Positions 16,694-25,680 of a stretch of 64,000 bases of DNA are shown piece after piece. The DNA is from Variovorax sp. V93. GTDB lineage: Bacteria; Pseudomonadota; Gammaproteobacteria; Burkholderiales; Burkholderiaceae_C. Location of the stretch: contig NZ_AP028669.1 of assembly GCF_041154485.1 (NCBI RefSeq), positions 4,092,001 to 4,156,000 on the forward strand, given 5' to 3'. The notes under the pieces were generated by a model. It was given only the letters and a program-made list of their open reading frames with translations, had not been told where the DNA came from and ran no database searches. Within the stretch, counting starts at the first letter, position 1. Each line of letters starts with the position of its first letter. The position numbers and the translations under genes were made by a program.

Positions 16694-17304
16694 CCGCCCT
16701 TGCCAACCACCTGTGCATCGTCGACGACGACGAGGCCGTGCGCCGCTCGCTGGGCCTTTTGCTGCTGTCGCGCGGCCATGCGGTGCAGGCCTTTGCCTCG
16801 GGCGAGGCCTTCCTGGCCGGCGCCGACCTGCAGCGCCCGGGCTGCGTCGTGCTGGACCTGCGCATGGAGGGGATGAGCGGACTGCAGGTGTTCGATGCGC
16901 TGCGTGCGCAGGACAGCCCGCTGGTCGTGATCTTCCTGTCCGGCCACGGCGACATTCCGATGGCCGTGGAGGCGGTACAGAACGGCGCCTTCGGCTGGCT
17001 CGAGAAACCCTGCAGCGACGAGCGCCTGCTCGACAGCATCGCCAAGGCCCTGCAGAAGGCCGAAGAGATCGCCGTGCGCCGGCAGGCCCGCCAGGCCGCC
17101 GAGGCCCTGTGGTCCAAGCTCACGCCGCGCGAGATGCAGGTGGCCCGGCTGGTCGCCCAGGGCCTGGCCAACAAGCGCATTGCGCAGGAGCTCGCGCCGC
17201 TGGAGCAGCGCACGGTGGAAACGCACCGCGCCCATGTGTTCGCCAAGCTCGGCCTGTCGAACAGCCACGAACTCGACCGCTTCCTGCGCGAACACAGTTT
17301 GTAG
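16690..17304 (+). CDS. FixJ/NarL-type response regulator
   Basis: A 204-residue response regulator. The receiver domain (1-120) has acidic residues D12-D14, phosphoacceptor D56 (VVLDLRMEGM) and K106 (GWLEKP). The LuxR-type HTH (about 140-200; LTPREMQVARLVAQGLANKRIAQEL) binds DNA. The start is set by the ATGA overlap with the kinase gene. Together they form a two-component system that presumably activates the downstream MFS symporter gene in response to its substrate. Confidence 0.93.
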   Translation: MTALANHLCIVDDDEAVRRSLGLLLLSRGHAVQAFASGEAFLAGADLQRPGCVVLDLRMEGMSGLQVFDALRAQDSPLVVIFLSGHGDIPMAVEAVQNGAFGWLEKPCSDERLLDSIAKALQKAEEIAVRRQARQAAEALWSKLTPREMQVARLVAQGLANKRIAQELAPLEQRTVETHRAHVFAKLGLSNSHELDRFLREHSL

Positions 17305-17313
17305 CGCTTTCTA

Positions 17314-17340
17314 GGTATTTACCCTTGCGTACACGTACGT
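17314..17340. promoter_or_regulatory. Candidate response-regulator sites before the MFS gene
   Basis: The gap between the response regulator and MFS genes contains GGTATTTACC (17314-17323; GGTA/TACC arms) and the palindrome ACGTACGT (17333-17340) within CGTACACGTACGTA. Short TACGTA- or TACC-containing elements are typical of FixJ/NarL-type regulators. Assignment rests on position and symmetry only. Confidence 0.35.
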
Positions 17341-17451
17341 AGCGGCGCGGCGGGCGCCTACGGACGACAGCGCCGCCGCGGCGGCACAGACTCGCTGGCA
17401 CGGCTTTCCGCGGCTCCGCGGGGCGCCCCAGCCAGAGACAAGGACCCCCGA

Positions 17452-18804
17452 ATGACCGCCATTGCCAGCGCCACCGCCGGTGCCTCCAGCCCGGACGCGA
17501 CCAGCGCCAACGTTCCCAACACCACGCACTACACCTTCGAGGAAAAGCGCAAGCGCATCTTCGCCATCTTTGCCGCCTCGTCCGGCAACCTGGTGGAGTG
17601 GTTCGACTTCTACGTCTACGCCTTCTGCGCGATCTACTTCGCGCCCTCGTTCTTTCCCAAGTCGGACCCCACGGTCCAGCTGCTGAACACAGCGGGCGTG
17701 TTCGCCGCCGGCTTCCTGATGCGCCCGATCGGCGGCTGGCTGTTCGGCCGGCTGGCCGACCGCAAGGGCCGCAAGACCTCGATGGTGACCTCGGTCGTCA
17801 TGATGTGCGTGGGCTCGCTGGTCATCGCCTGCCTGCCCACCTATGCGCAGATCGGTGCCTGGGCGCCCGCGCTGCTGCTGGCCGCGCGGCTGCTGCAGGG
17901 CCTGTCGGTCGGCGGCGAGTACGGCACCACCGCCACCTACATGAGCGAAGTGGCTATGCGCGGCCAGCGCGGCTTCTTCTCGTCGTTCCAGTACGTCACG
18001 CTCATCGGCGGCCAATTGCTGGCCGTGGTCGTCGTGGTGGTGCTGCAGCAGCTGCTCGACGAGGCCGAGCTCAAGGCCTGGGGCTGGCGCATTCCCTTCG
18101 TGCTCGGCGCCGTGGCGGCCATCGTGGCGCTGATGCTGCGCCGCACGCTGACCGAGACCGCCAGCACCCAGACCCGCGCCGCCAAGGGCGCCGGCAGCAT
18201 CGCCGAGCTGTTCAAACACCACAAGCGCGCCTTCTTCGTGGTGCTGGGCTACACGGCCGGCGGCTCGCTGATCTTCTACACCTTCACCACCTACATGCAG
18301 AAGTACCTGGTGAACTCGGCCGGCATGTCGATCAAGACCGCCAGCAACGTGATGACCGCCTGCCTGTTCATCTACATGTGCATGCAGCCGCTGTTCGGCG
18401 CGCTGTCGGACCGCATCGGCCGCCGCAGCAACATGCTGCTGTTCGGCGCGCTGGGCGCACTGATGACGGTGCCCGTGTTGAGCAACCTGCAGAGCGTGGG
18501 CAGCCCGCTGATGGCCGGCGTGCTGATCACGCTGGCGCTGGCGGTGGTGAGCTTCTACACCTCGATCAGCGGCATCGTGAAGGCCGAGATGTTCCCGCCC
18601 GAGGTGCGCGCGCTGGGCGTGGGCCTGTCGTATGCCGTGGGCAATGCCATCTTCGGCGGCAGCGCCGAGTACGTGGCGCTGGGCCTGAAGTCGATTGGCC
18701 ACGAGTCGTACTTCTACTGGTACGTGACCGCGATGATGGGCGTGGCCTTCATGGTGAGCCTGCTGCTGCCGCGGCAAGCGACGTACCTGCACAACGACAA
18801 GTAG
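17452..18804 (+). CDS. MFS transporter, metabolite:H+ symporter type
   Basis: A 450-residue major facilitator with 12 predicted membrane helices. The motifs [16 protein letters not shown] (helix 1), the loop motif [14 protein letters not shown] and [21 protein letters not shown] mark the ProP/KgtP/shikimate-type metabolite:H+ symporter family. A 147-bp leader separates it from the two-component genes. The probable substrate is a carboxylate such as alpha-ketoglutarate, citrate or a relative, since the upstream kinase has a carboxylate-type Cache sensor. That link is inference. Confidence 0.9.
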   Translation: MTAIASATAGASSPDATSANVPNTTHYTFEEKRKRIFAIFAASSGNLVEWFDFYVYAFCAIYFAPSFFPKSDPTVQLLNTAGVFAAGFLMRPIGGWLFGRLADRKGRKTSMVTSVVMMCVGSLVIACLPTYAQIGAWAPALLLAARLLQGLSVGGEYGTTATYMSEVAMRGQRGFFSSFQYVTLIGGQLLAVVVVVVLQQLLDEAELKAWGWRIPFVLGAVAAIVALMLRRTLTETASTQTRAAKGAGSIAELFKHHKRAFFVVLGYTAGGSLIFYTFTTYMQKYLVNSAGMSIKTASNVMTACLFIYMCMQPLFGALSDRIGRRSNMLLFGALGALMTVPVLSNLQSVGSPLMAGVLITLALAVVSFYTSISGIVKAEMFPPEVRALGVGLSYAVGNAIFGGSAEYVALGLKSIGHESYFYWYVTAMMGVAFMVSLLLPRQATYLHNDK

Positions 18805-18809
18805 CACAG

Positions 18810-18857
18810 CGCGGTCGCCCATGACCGCGGGATCCGCACAGACGTACTCCCGGATCC
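18810..18857. terminator. Two tandem hairpins after the MFS gene
   Basis: CGCGGTC/GACCGCG (18810-18829, 6-nt loop) is followed at once by GGATCCG/CGGATCC (18830-18857, 14-nt loop). Neither has a T-tract, so they are not classical intrinsic terminators. They may act as a transcript-end or mRNA-stability structure for the MFS message. Confidence 0.35.
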
Positions 18858-18888
18858 GCCGAGCCACCCGCAAGCATGAGGGCAAGCC

Positions 18889-19251
18889 ATGTCGAGACGG
18901 ACGGTCCACAGCGCAACCATCACCTTGAAACTGCCCTTCGACATGGGCACCAGCGCGCGGGTCGCGGCACTGCGCGCCGCGGGCATCCCGGTCGACGCGG
19001 AAGGCAACGCACGGCAAGGCTTTCTCTTCGTGCGGCTCGTCGACGGACCCATAAGCCAGACTCACATCTTCCGATGGTTCGCCGGCGACGAAGTGGGACA
19101 CGACCCGCGCGACGCCGGCACCGCCCCGCGCCGCCGCGAACGCAAGGCCGCGCCTCCAGGCCCCACACTCGATCTTTGGCTCACCCGCTTCCCGCCGGAC
19201 GCCGCGCACCCGCACGGTCCCGCATTGCAGTGCGAGCCGGACGGAGCCTGA
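18889..19251 (+). CDS. Hypothetical small protein
   Basis: A possible 120-residue protein with no recognised family. The first about 65 residues (MSRRTVHSATITLKLPFD) read as a compact alpha/beta sequence. The remainder is proline-, arginine- and charge-rich (RRRERKAAPPGP). A weak AGGGCAAGCC upstream could serve as a ribosome site. It stands alone after the MFS gene and its hairpins and before the converging outer-membrane protein gene. Codon pattern is not strongly discriminating, so it may be spurious. Confidence 0.4.
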   Translation: MSRRTVHSATITLKLPFDMGTSARVAALRAAGIPVDAEGNARQGFLFVRLVDGPISQTHIFRWFAGDEVGHDPRDAGTAPRRRERKAAPPGPTLDLWLTRFPPDAAHPHGPALQCEPDGA

Positions 19252-19326
19252 TGCCCGCGCTGGCCGGGGCAAGTCCGGCCCACGGCGGTGAACCCCGCCA
19301 GGCAGGAGGCCCGAGGAAGCCCAGGC

Positions 19327-20286
19327 TCAGAAAAGGATCACCCACTCGCCGCGCAGGTACCGGTACTGGTAGCTGGGCCCCGAGAAGGTGGTGCTGCGGC
19401 TGTAGCCGGCGCCGAAGCGAAAGACCTGCGATCCCCTGACGGGGCTTTGCAGGTTCACATCCAGCAGTCGCGTCGGCTGCCGGAACTCGTGGTTGATCGT
19501 CTCGGTGCCGAGCCCGGCCGTGACCGCGAGGGTCCAGCCCGCAAAACGCTGCCGCCAGCCGACCGCCAGCATCGCCTCGCTGTAGTTCTTCGGATTGAAA
19601 TAGGCCCTGTCCACGTCCTCGTGGCTGCTGCGGTAGGTTCGATAGCGCGCCTGCAGCGTCAGCCCCAGGTCGAGCGACGGCTGGTAGATCAGCCGCAGGC
19701 GGCCGTGGTCGCGCCGGTTGCCGTCGGAAAAATACTGCTGCGCCGCCAGCCCGACCAGGGTCACGTGGCTTCCAAGCCCCTGGTCCACGGCCACCCCGAC
19801 AAACGAAAAATCGATGCCGCGGTCCAGCGACTTCGGGGTCTCCACCCAGTCGCGCGTCACGAGGAACTCCACCGCCGTGCTCTTGGTGGGCGACAGGCGA
19901 TAGCTGCCGTCGAGCGTGAGCAAGGTGTGCCCGCCCTGCTCGAACGCGCCGACCTCGATCGCGCCTCCGTCGGTGGTCTTCGTTTCGACCGAGCGGGCCA
20001 GGAACGAGATCTTCTTGCCGGCCCTTTGCCAGTGGTCCTGCTTGTACTGGTAGTCGCCGAGCCGGAACCCGAGGTAGCGGTCGGCATTCTCAAAGGCGGG
20101 AAAGAATTCCACCGACACCCGGCGCGACTGGAAATTGTCGCTGTCGCTGGTGAGGAAGAATTCCGGGCCAAAGGCCATGCCGGCCGGTTTTTCGTTTGCT
20201 TTTTTTTCTTCCTCCGCCCTGCAGGGAGCGATCAGCACCAGGCAACCCAGCGAAGCTGCGGCAAGATACCTCGGCAGCCCCGTCAT
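19327..20286 (-). CDS. Outer-membrane beta-barrel protein (YaiO/PgaA-C-terminal-like)
   Basis: A 319-residue protein with signal peptide (YLAAASLGCLVLIAPCRAEE). The rest is alternating aromatic/hydrophobic strands (LGLTLQARYRTYRS, RYLRGEWVILF) ending in phenylalanine, as outer-membrane barrels do. It resembles YaiO-like or PgaA C-terminal barrels, which pass exopolysaccharide. The start overlaps the stop of the upstream glycosyltransferase gene (ATGA). It is likely the export or anchoring partner of that polymer synthase. PgaA's TPR half is absent. Confidence 0.7.
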   Translation of the reverse strand: MTGLPRYLAAASLGCLVLIAPCRAEEEKKANEKPAGMAFGPEFFLTSDSDNFQSRRVSVEFFPAFENADRYLGFRLGDYQYKQDHWQRAGKKISFLARSVETKTTDGGAIEVGAFEQGGHTLLTLDGSYRLSPTKSTAVEFLVTRDWVETPKSLDRGIDFSFVGVAVDQGLGSHVTLVGLAAQQYFSDGNRRDHGRLRLIYQPSLDLGLTLQARYRTYRSSHEDVDRAYFNPKNYSEAMLAVGWRQRFAGWTLAVTAGLGTETINHEFRQPTRLLDVNLQSPVRGSQVFRFGAGYSRSTTFSGPSYQYRYLRGEWVILF

Positions 20287-21620
20287 TTGGTTCCCCAGGC
20301 CTTGGGCTTCCTGAACAGTTCGTCGAGGTAGCCGAGCACGCTGGCGGGCTGCAGGATCAGGCTGTACAGCAGCACGTAGACAAAGAAGCCCTGGACGTTC
20401 TTTCGCACCACCAGGCCGGTCTTCCGGAACATCCGGCGCTCGATCCGGAACATGAGCAGGCTCAATGCGAACGTGGCCGGTATCAATGCAAGGGTCATGA
20501 TTCCCACGATCCAGTAGTGGCCGAAGAACGCGAGAATGATTCCGGGGATGAAGCCGATGGTGCATGCCAGGTCCAGCCACGGAAACAGCAGGTTCCAATA
20601 AATGAAGAAGGTCGACAACCGCGGCTTGACCAGGATCCCCGGGTGCTTGATGAAGGCTTCCGCCATGCCGCGCGCCCATCGCTGGCGCTGCTTGACCAGT
20701 TGCTTGACGGTGGTGGGCACATTGGTGAACAGGCACGCGTCCTCGCAGTGGCCCACCCGGTAGCCGGCCTTGAGCAGGGCCCAGGTGAGCACGATGTCCT
20801 CGCCCACGCATTCGGGCCATCCGCCAACCTCGATCAGCGCGGCCCGGTCGTAGATGGAAAACGCACCCTGGGCCACCAGGGTGCCCTGGAACAGCGATTG
20901 CACGCGCTTGATGGCCGCAATGCCATGGAAGTAATCCCATTCCTGGCAGCGGGTGATCCAGTTCAGCCGCGAGTTGCGGACCAGGATTTTTCCCGCCACG
21001 GCCCGGGTATGGGGCGGGTCGGCGCGATAGCGCTCGACGATGCTGGCCAGCGCGCCGCGGTAAAGGAAGGAGTCCGCATCCACGGTGATGACCAGGTCGT
21101 GCGCCACCTCCTTGAACCCGATGTTCAGCGCGCGCGCCTTGCCGCCATTTTTTTCCAGGTCCAGGAAGGTCAGCCACGGGTAGCGCTCCCGGGCGCGCTG
21201 AACCACAAGAGACGTGCCATCCGCGGACCCGTCGTTGATCACGATCACCTGCAGCTCGCCCGGGTAATTCTGCCGATCGATGCTGACCAGCGTCTCCTCG
21301 ATGGACGCCTCCTCGTTGTAGGCGGCAATCAGGATGGAGATCGGGGGATAGACGGCCAACGCGGGATGCGCCGGCCTCTTGTCCAGCAGCAGGCTGATGG
21401 CCAGGAATGCATTCATGAAGCCCGGAACGACGGCAATGCCATACACCAGGAAAATGGCCAGGGCCATTCCCACCCGATTCGTCAGATCGGCCAGCCAGGG
21501 GCCCGCGGCCCATATCGAGAACCACATCCAGGCGCTGGCGCCAATCAACGCAATAACAAACTTGCCGGACACCGGCAGGTAAATCATTGGCTGCAGCGCC
21601 TTCTGGCCTTCTTCGTTCAT
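20283..21620 (-). CDS. Family 2 processive glycosyltransferase (PgaC/IcaA-like)
   Basis: A 445-residue membrane glycosyltransferase. Two N-terminal membrane helices (about 20-75) precede the GT-A domain: D130 in INDGSAD, D181-A-D183, the catalytic-type D275 in VGEDIVLTW, and QRQRW at 311-315. Three to four C-terminal helices follow. These are the features of processive beta-linked polysaccharide synthases such as PNAG synthase. ATG at 21620 with GAGAG upstream is preferred over a longer TTG start. It is paired by overlap with a beta-barrel gene; no deacetylase or PgaD is adjacent. Confidence 0.87.
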   Translation of the reverse strand: MNEEGQKALQPMIYLPVSGKFVIALIGASAWMWFSIWAAGPWLADLTNRVGMALAIFLVYGIAVVPGFMNAFLAISLLLDKRPAHPALAVYPPISILIAAYNEEASIEETLVSIDRQNYPGELQVIVINDGSADGTSLVVQRARERYPWLTFLDLEKNGGKARALNIGFKEVAHDLVITVDADSFLYRGALASIVERYRADPPHTRAVAGKILVRNSRLNWITRCQEWDYFHGIAAIKRVQSLFQGTLVAQGAFSIYDRAALIEVGGWPECVGEDIVLTWALLKAGYRVGHCEDACLFTNVPTTVKQLVKQRQRWARGMAEAFIKHPGILVKPRLSTFFIYWNLLFPWLDLACTIGFIPGIILAFFGHYWIVGIMTLALIPATFALSLLMFRIERRMFRKTGLVVRKNVQGFFVYVLLYSLILQPASVLGYLDELFRKPKAWGTK

Positions 21621-21788
21621 GTCGCTCTCGAGTGTTCCCGCCAATGTAACTCCCGACAAATAGTGTGAACAGTCTGGTTACATTCTTGGGGACTGTTAAC
21701 AACACTTGGAAGGCGCTCCGCGCTGCCCTCTCCCCCGTGGAGCCCGGGAATACCCTCTGGCTGTCTCGAAGTCTTCTTGCCTACATTG

Positions 21789-21821
21789 CTTGTATGCAAG
21801 AGAAGCGATCCTTGCATGCAA
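21789..21821. promoter_or_regulatory. Two GntR-type palindromes before the DctA-like gene
   Basis: CTTGTATGCAAG (21789-21800, near-perfect) and TTGCATGCAA (21812-21821, perfect) are centred 22 bp apart, about two helical turns. They sit 30-62 bp before the symporter start. They probably bind the FCD-type GntR encoded immediately downstream of the symporter. Confidence 0.55.
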
Positions 21822-21850
21822 ACATCGCCAAGACATCCAAGGAGACTTCC

Positions 21851-23185
21851 ATGCCTCGCTTCGCCAAATCGCTCTTCGGCCAGGTCGTCATCGCCCTGGT
21901 GCTCGGCGTGCTCGCCGGCCTCTTCATGCCGGAGTTCGCCGTCAAGCTCAAGCCGCTCGGCGACGGCTTCATCAAGCTGATCAAGATGATCATCCCGGTG
22001 CTGGTGTTCTGCGTGGTGGTGCACGGCATCGCGGGCGCCGGCGACCTGAAGCGCGTGGGCCGGGTCGGCGTGAAGGCGCTGATCTACTTCGAGGTGCTCA
22101 CCACCGTCGCGCTGGCCATGGGCCTGGTGCTGGCCTTCGTGTTCCAGCCCGGCGTGGGCATGAACGTGGATCCGGGCAAGCTCGACGCCACGGCCATGAG
22201 CGCCTACGCCTCGAATGCCGACAAGCTCACGAGCGGCGGCACGGTCGAGTTCCTGATGAAGCTGATCCCCACCACGGTGGTCAACGCCTTTGCCACCGGC
22301 GACGTGCTGCAGGTGCTGCTGTTCGCGGTGCTGTTCGGCTGCGCGCTGTCGCTGCTGGGCGAGCGCGGCAAGCCGGTGGCCACGGTGGTGGACGCGCTTT
22401 CGCTGGTGCTGTTCAAGATCATGGGCATCCTCATCAAGCTGGCGCCGCTCGGCGTGCTGGGCGCCATCGCCTTCACGGTGGGCAAGTACGGCATCGGCTC
22501 GCTCAAGCAGCTGGGCATGCTGGTCGCCCTGTTCTACGGCGCGGTGCTGGTCTTCGTGTTCGTGGTGCTCGGGCTGGTCATGCGCATGTCGGGCTTCAGC
22601 CTGTGGAAGCTGCTGCGCTACCTGCGCGAGGAGCTCGCCATCGTGTTTGCCACCACCTCGTCGGACAGCGTGCTGCCGCAGATCATGGCCAAGCTGCGCC
22701 GCATGGGCATCCGCGACTCGACGGTGGGCCTGGTGATTCCCACGGGCTATTCGTTCAACCTGGACGCCTTCTCGATCTACATCACGCTCGCGGCGGTGTT
22801 CATCGCTCAGGCCACCAACACGCCGATCTCGATGGCGGACCTGCTGACCATCCTTGCGATCGCGCTGGTCACTTCCAAGGGCGCGCACGGCGTGCCGGGC
22901 TCGGCGATCGTGGTGCTGGCCGCCACGCTGCACGCGATTCCCGCCATTCCGGCCATCGGCCTGGTGCTGGTGCTCTCGGTCGACTGGTTCATGGGCATTG
23001 CGCGCGCGCTGGGCAACCTGATCGGCAACTGCGTGGCCACGGTGGCCATCGCGGCCTGGGAAGGCGACATCGACCGCGAGCGCGCCCATGCGGTGCTCGA
23101 CGGCTCCTACTCTCCCGACGACGAGCCGCTGGCCGAGCCCGACGTGCCTGCAGTCCCCGTGGGCGCGGGCGCCGCCAGCCGCTGA
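21851..23185 (+). CDS. Dicarboxylate/amino acid:cation symporter (DctA/GltP family)
   Basis: A 444-residue symporter with the family fold of 8 helices and two hairpins. Evident motifs are FATTSSDSVLPQIM (serine-rich hairpin 1), IPTGYSFNLDAFSIYITLAAVFIAQA (helix 7) and TSKGAHGVPGSAIVVLAATL (hairpin 2). The ATG at 21851 follows GGAGACTTCC and gives the typical MPRFAKSLFGQVVIALVLGV opening. It takes up C4-dicarboxylates or an acidic amino acid. It is followed 9 bp later by its probable GntR regulator gene. Confidence 0.9.
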   Translation: MPRFAKSLFGQVVIALVLGVLAGLFMPEFAVKLKPLGDGFIKLIKMIIPVLVFCVVVHGIAGAGDLKRVGRVGVKALIYFEVLTTVALAMGLVLAFVFQPGVGMNVDPGKLDATAMSAYASNADKLTSGGTVEFLMKLIPTTVVNAFATGDVLQVLLFAVLFGCALSLLGERGKPVATVVDALSLVLFKIMGILIKLAPLGVLGAIAFTVGKYGIGSLKQLGMLVALFYGAVLVFVFVVLGLVMRMSGFSLWKLLRYLREELAIVFATTSSDSVLPQIMAKLRRMGIRDSTVGLVIPTGYSFNLDAFSIYITLAAVFIAQATNTPISMADLLTILAIALVTSKGAHGVPGSAIVVLAATLHAIPAIPAIGLVLVLSVDWFMGIARALGNLIGNCVATVAIAAWEGDIDRERAHAVLDGSYSPDDEPLAEPDVPAVPVGAGAASR

Positions 23186-23194
23186 AAACGACCG

Positions 23195-23899
23195 ATGGCC
23201 GCCGACGTCAACCCAACCTCCATCGCCGAGCGCGTGGTCGAGGCCATCCTGGCGCAAAAGCTCGCGCCGGGCGAGCGGCTCGGCGAGCAGGCGCTGGCCG
23301 AAAATTTCGCGGTGAGCCGAACCATGGTGCGCGAGGCGCTCATGCAGCTGCAGGCGCGCGGCTTCGTCGAGGTGCAGTCGCGCCGCGGCTGGTACGTGGT
23401 GGAGCCCTCCGCCGAGGAAGCGCGCGACGCCTTTTCGGCGCGGCGCATCGTCGAGGCGGGCATCCTGGCCGAAAGCGAAGGCCGGCCGCTGCAGAAGGCC
23501 ATCCGCAAGCTGCGCGACCACATCGCCGACGAGCAGCGCGCCATCGAGGGCGCCGACGCGGCCACGCGCGCCTTTCTGCTGGCCGATTTCCACGTCTGCC
23601 TGGCCGAGCAGATGGGCCACCAATTGCTGGTCGACGTGCTGCGCGACCTCACGGCCCGCACCACGCTGGCCGCCACGCTCTACCAGTCGAGGCACGAGGC
23701 CGGGCAGTCCTGCGCGGAGCACGGCGCCATCGTGGCCGCGCTGGAGGCCGGCGACACGGCCAAGGCGCGCCAGCTGATGATCGAGCACATCGGCAACGTG
23801 GAGCGCTCGCTCGAGGTCGAAACCTCGGCCGGGCCCGACGCGCCCGCCCGGCTGCGCGCCACGCTGGCGCCGGTGGCGCTGCCGCGCGCCAGGCGCTGA
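23195..23899 (+). CDS. GntR-family transcriptional regulator (FCD/FadR subfamily)
   Basis: A 234-residue GntR regulator. The winged HTH (about 8-75; LAENFAVSRTMVREALMQLQARGFVEV) is followed by a helical FCD domain (about 90-215) with the DFHVCLAEQMG metal-ligand segment and a C-terminal H in MIEHIGNVE. It follows the DctA-like gene by 9 bp, forming a transporter-regulator unit. The twin palindromes at 21789-21821 are its likely operators, giving substrate-dependent derepression. Confidence 0.9.
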   Translation: MAADVNPTSIAERVVEAILAQKLAPGERLGEQALAENFAVSRTMVREALMQLQARGFVEVQSRRGWYVVEPSAEEARDAFSARRIVEAGILAESEGRPLQKAIRKLRDHIADEQRAIEGADAATRAFLLADFHVCLAEQMGHQLLVDVLRDLTARTTLAATLYQSRHEAGQSCAEHGAIVAALEAGDTAKARQLMIEHIGNVERSLEVETSAGPDAPARLRATLAPVALPRARR

Positions 23900-23985
23900 G
23901 CGCCGGCGCCCCGGGGCGCTTCCGCACGAAGGGGTGCCCACCGACACGGCGGTGCATTCAGGCTCGGCTACAGTCCGAATCACCT

Positions 23986-25068
23986 ATGAATTCACCCCAA
24001 CTCCAGCGCGGCGTGTTCCTCGCCCTGCTCGCCGCCGTCACGGTCGCCTTCCTCTGGGTGCTGATGCCGTTCTTCGGCGCGGTGCTGTGGGGCGTGTCCC
24101 TGGCCATCCTGTTCACGCCGCTCTACAAGCGGCTGCTGAAGAAAATGCCGGGCTGGCACAACGCCGCGGCGCTCTCGACGCTGGCCATCTGCCTCTTCAT
24201 CGTGATTCTTCCGCTGGCCATGGTCGGGGTGTCGCTGGTGCAGGAAATCGTGCAGGTCACGCAGAGCATCCGTTCGGGGCAGATCAATTTCGCGGCCTAC
24301 TTCCAGCAGATCCTCAACGCCGTGCCGCAATGGCTGCTGAACCTGTTCGACCGCTTCAACCTCGGCGACATGGAGGCCTGGCAGGCCCGCATCTCCGCGG
24401 GCGCGGCACAGGGCAGCCAGCTCATCGCCGGCCAGGCGCTGACCATCGGCCAGAACACCTTCGACTTCGTCATCAGCTTCTTCGTGATGCTGTACCTGCT
24501 CTATTTCCTGGTGCGCGACGGCGCGGCGCTTTCCAAATCGATGCGCGAGGCCGTGCCGCTTGCCAGGCCGCACACGCACTATCTGCTCAACAAGTTCACC
24601 ACCGTGATCCGCGCCACCGTCAAGGGCAACGTGGCCGTGGCGATTGCGCAGGGCGCGATCGGCGGGCTGGCCTTCTGGCTGCTGGGCGTGCAGGGCGCGC
24701 TGCTGTGGGCCGTGCTGATGGCTTTTCTCTCGCTGCTGCCCGCGGTGGGCGCGGCGCTCATCTGGGGGCCGGTGGCCATCTATTTCCTTGCCACCGGCCA
24801 TTTCTGGCAGGGCGGCATCCTGATCTTCGTGGGCGTGTTCGTGATCGGGCTGGTCGACAACATCCTGCGCCCCGTGCTGGTGGGCAAGGACACGCAGATG
24901 CCCGACTACATCGTGCTGATGTCGACCATCGGCGGCATGGCGATCTTCGGCATCAACGGCTTCGTGATCGGTCCGGTGATCGCGGCGCTGTTCATGGCGG
25001 CGTGGAGCCTGTTCGCGGAGTCGGGCCAGCTGGAGACCAGCCCCGGCGAGGACAAGAAGGGCCACTGA
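23986..25068 (+). CDS. AI-2E family transporter (PerM/TqsA-like membrane protein)
   Basis: A 360-residue integral membrane protein with about eight helices arranged in the AI-2E-exporter pattern. Two N-terminal helices come first (VFLALLAAVTVAFLWVLMPFFGAVLWG). A central amphipathic soluble part (about 90-150) contains QWLLNLFDRF. Several C-terminal helices include the motif LPAVGAALIWGPVAIYFLATG and DNILRPVLVGKDTQMPD. Family members have been linked to autoinducer-2 export or Na+/H+ exchange. The sequence alone does not decide which. It is an isolated gene. Confidence 0.88.
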   Translation: MNSPQLQRGVFLALLAAVTVAFLWVLMPFFGAVLWGVSLAILFTPLYKRLLKKMPGWHNAAALSTLAICLFIVILPLAMVGVSLVQEIVQVTQSIRSGQINFAAYFQQILNAVPQWLLNLFDRFNLGDMEAWQARISAGAAQGSQLIAGQALTIGQNTFDFVISFFVMLYLLYFLVRDGAALSKSMREAVPLARPHTHYLLNKFTTVIRATVKGNVAVAIAQGAIGGLAFWLLGVQGALLWAVLMAFLSLLPAVGAALIWGPVAIYFLATGHFWQGGILIFVGVFVIGLVDNILRPVLVGKDTQMPDYIVLMSTIGGMAIFGINGFVIGPVIAALFMAAWSLFAESGQLETSPGEDKKGH

Positions 25069-25235
25069 AGCCCGGCGGGCTCGCGGCCGCGGGCCCGCGA
25101 GGCCGCGGAAGCAGGCGCGCCCTGCGCCGGCCGGGCGCATTTCGCGCGGACGTTGGCGCGCTTCGTCGCATGGCGCTGGGCGGCGCGCGGCGCTTGAGGG
25201 ATCGTCGGGGCCTCCAACTTCCGACGAGGCTCTCC

Positions 25236-25667
25236 ATGAACTTTCCTTTGCCCCGAGCGGGCCTGTGCGCCCTGTGCAGCGTCGCGCTGCTCTCCCCGCT
25301 GGCCGCGCTCGCGGCCGACCTGAGCGTGACCGTGGCCGACGGCCCGGCTACCGGCGCCACGCTGTACGTCGCGCTGTACAACGACGCTGCGAGCTATGCC
25401 GACAGCAAGGCCGTGGCCTCGCAGACCGCGCCGATGCAAGGCGGCAAGGCCCGGCTCGTGTTCGCGGGACTGGCGCCGGGGCGGTATGCGCTGCGCGCCT
25501 TTGCCGACGAGAACGGCAACGGCAGGCTCGACGCCAACCTCTTGGGCATGCCGACCGAGCGCTATGGCTTCTCGAACGACGCGAAGGGCAACCGCGCCGC
25601 GCCGGCCTTCGAAGCCGCGGCGATCAGCGTGGATGCCGACCTGCAGACCGTCATTCACCTGCGCTGA
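25236..25667 (+). CDS. DUF2141 exported protein
   Basis: A 143-residue secreted protein: signal peptide (GLCALCSVALLSPLAALAA, cleavage near residue 27), then a DUF2141 beta-sandwich domain with ATLYVALYNDAASYAD, the LAPGRYALRAFADENGNGRLDANLLGMPTERYGFSNDA signature split across residues 85-125 and a short C-terminal strand. The function of the family is not established. Members are often found beside carotenoid or terpenoid genes, and here the next gene, 13 bp on, is a carotenoid oxygenase, so the two form an operon. Confidence 0.85.
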   Translation: MNFPLPRAGLCALCSVALLSPLAALAADLSVTVADGPATGATLYVALYNDAASYADSKAVASQTAPMQGGKARLVFAGLAPGRYALRAFADENGNGRLDANLLGMPTERYGFSNDAKGNRAAPAFEAAAISVDADLQTVIHLR

Positions 25668-25680
25668 GGAGCAAGACGCC

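Noticed and set aside
21668..21697. AACAGTC/GACTGTT inverted repeat between the glycosyltransferase and DctA-like genes
   Set aside because: Arms are only 7 bp with a 16-nt spacer and no second copy or regulator supports it.
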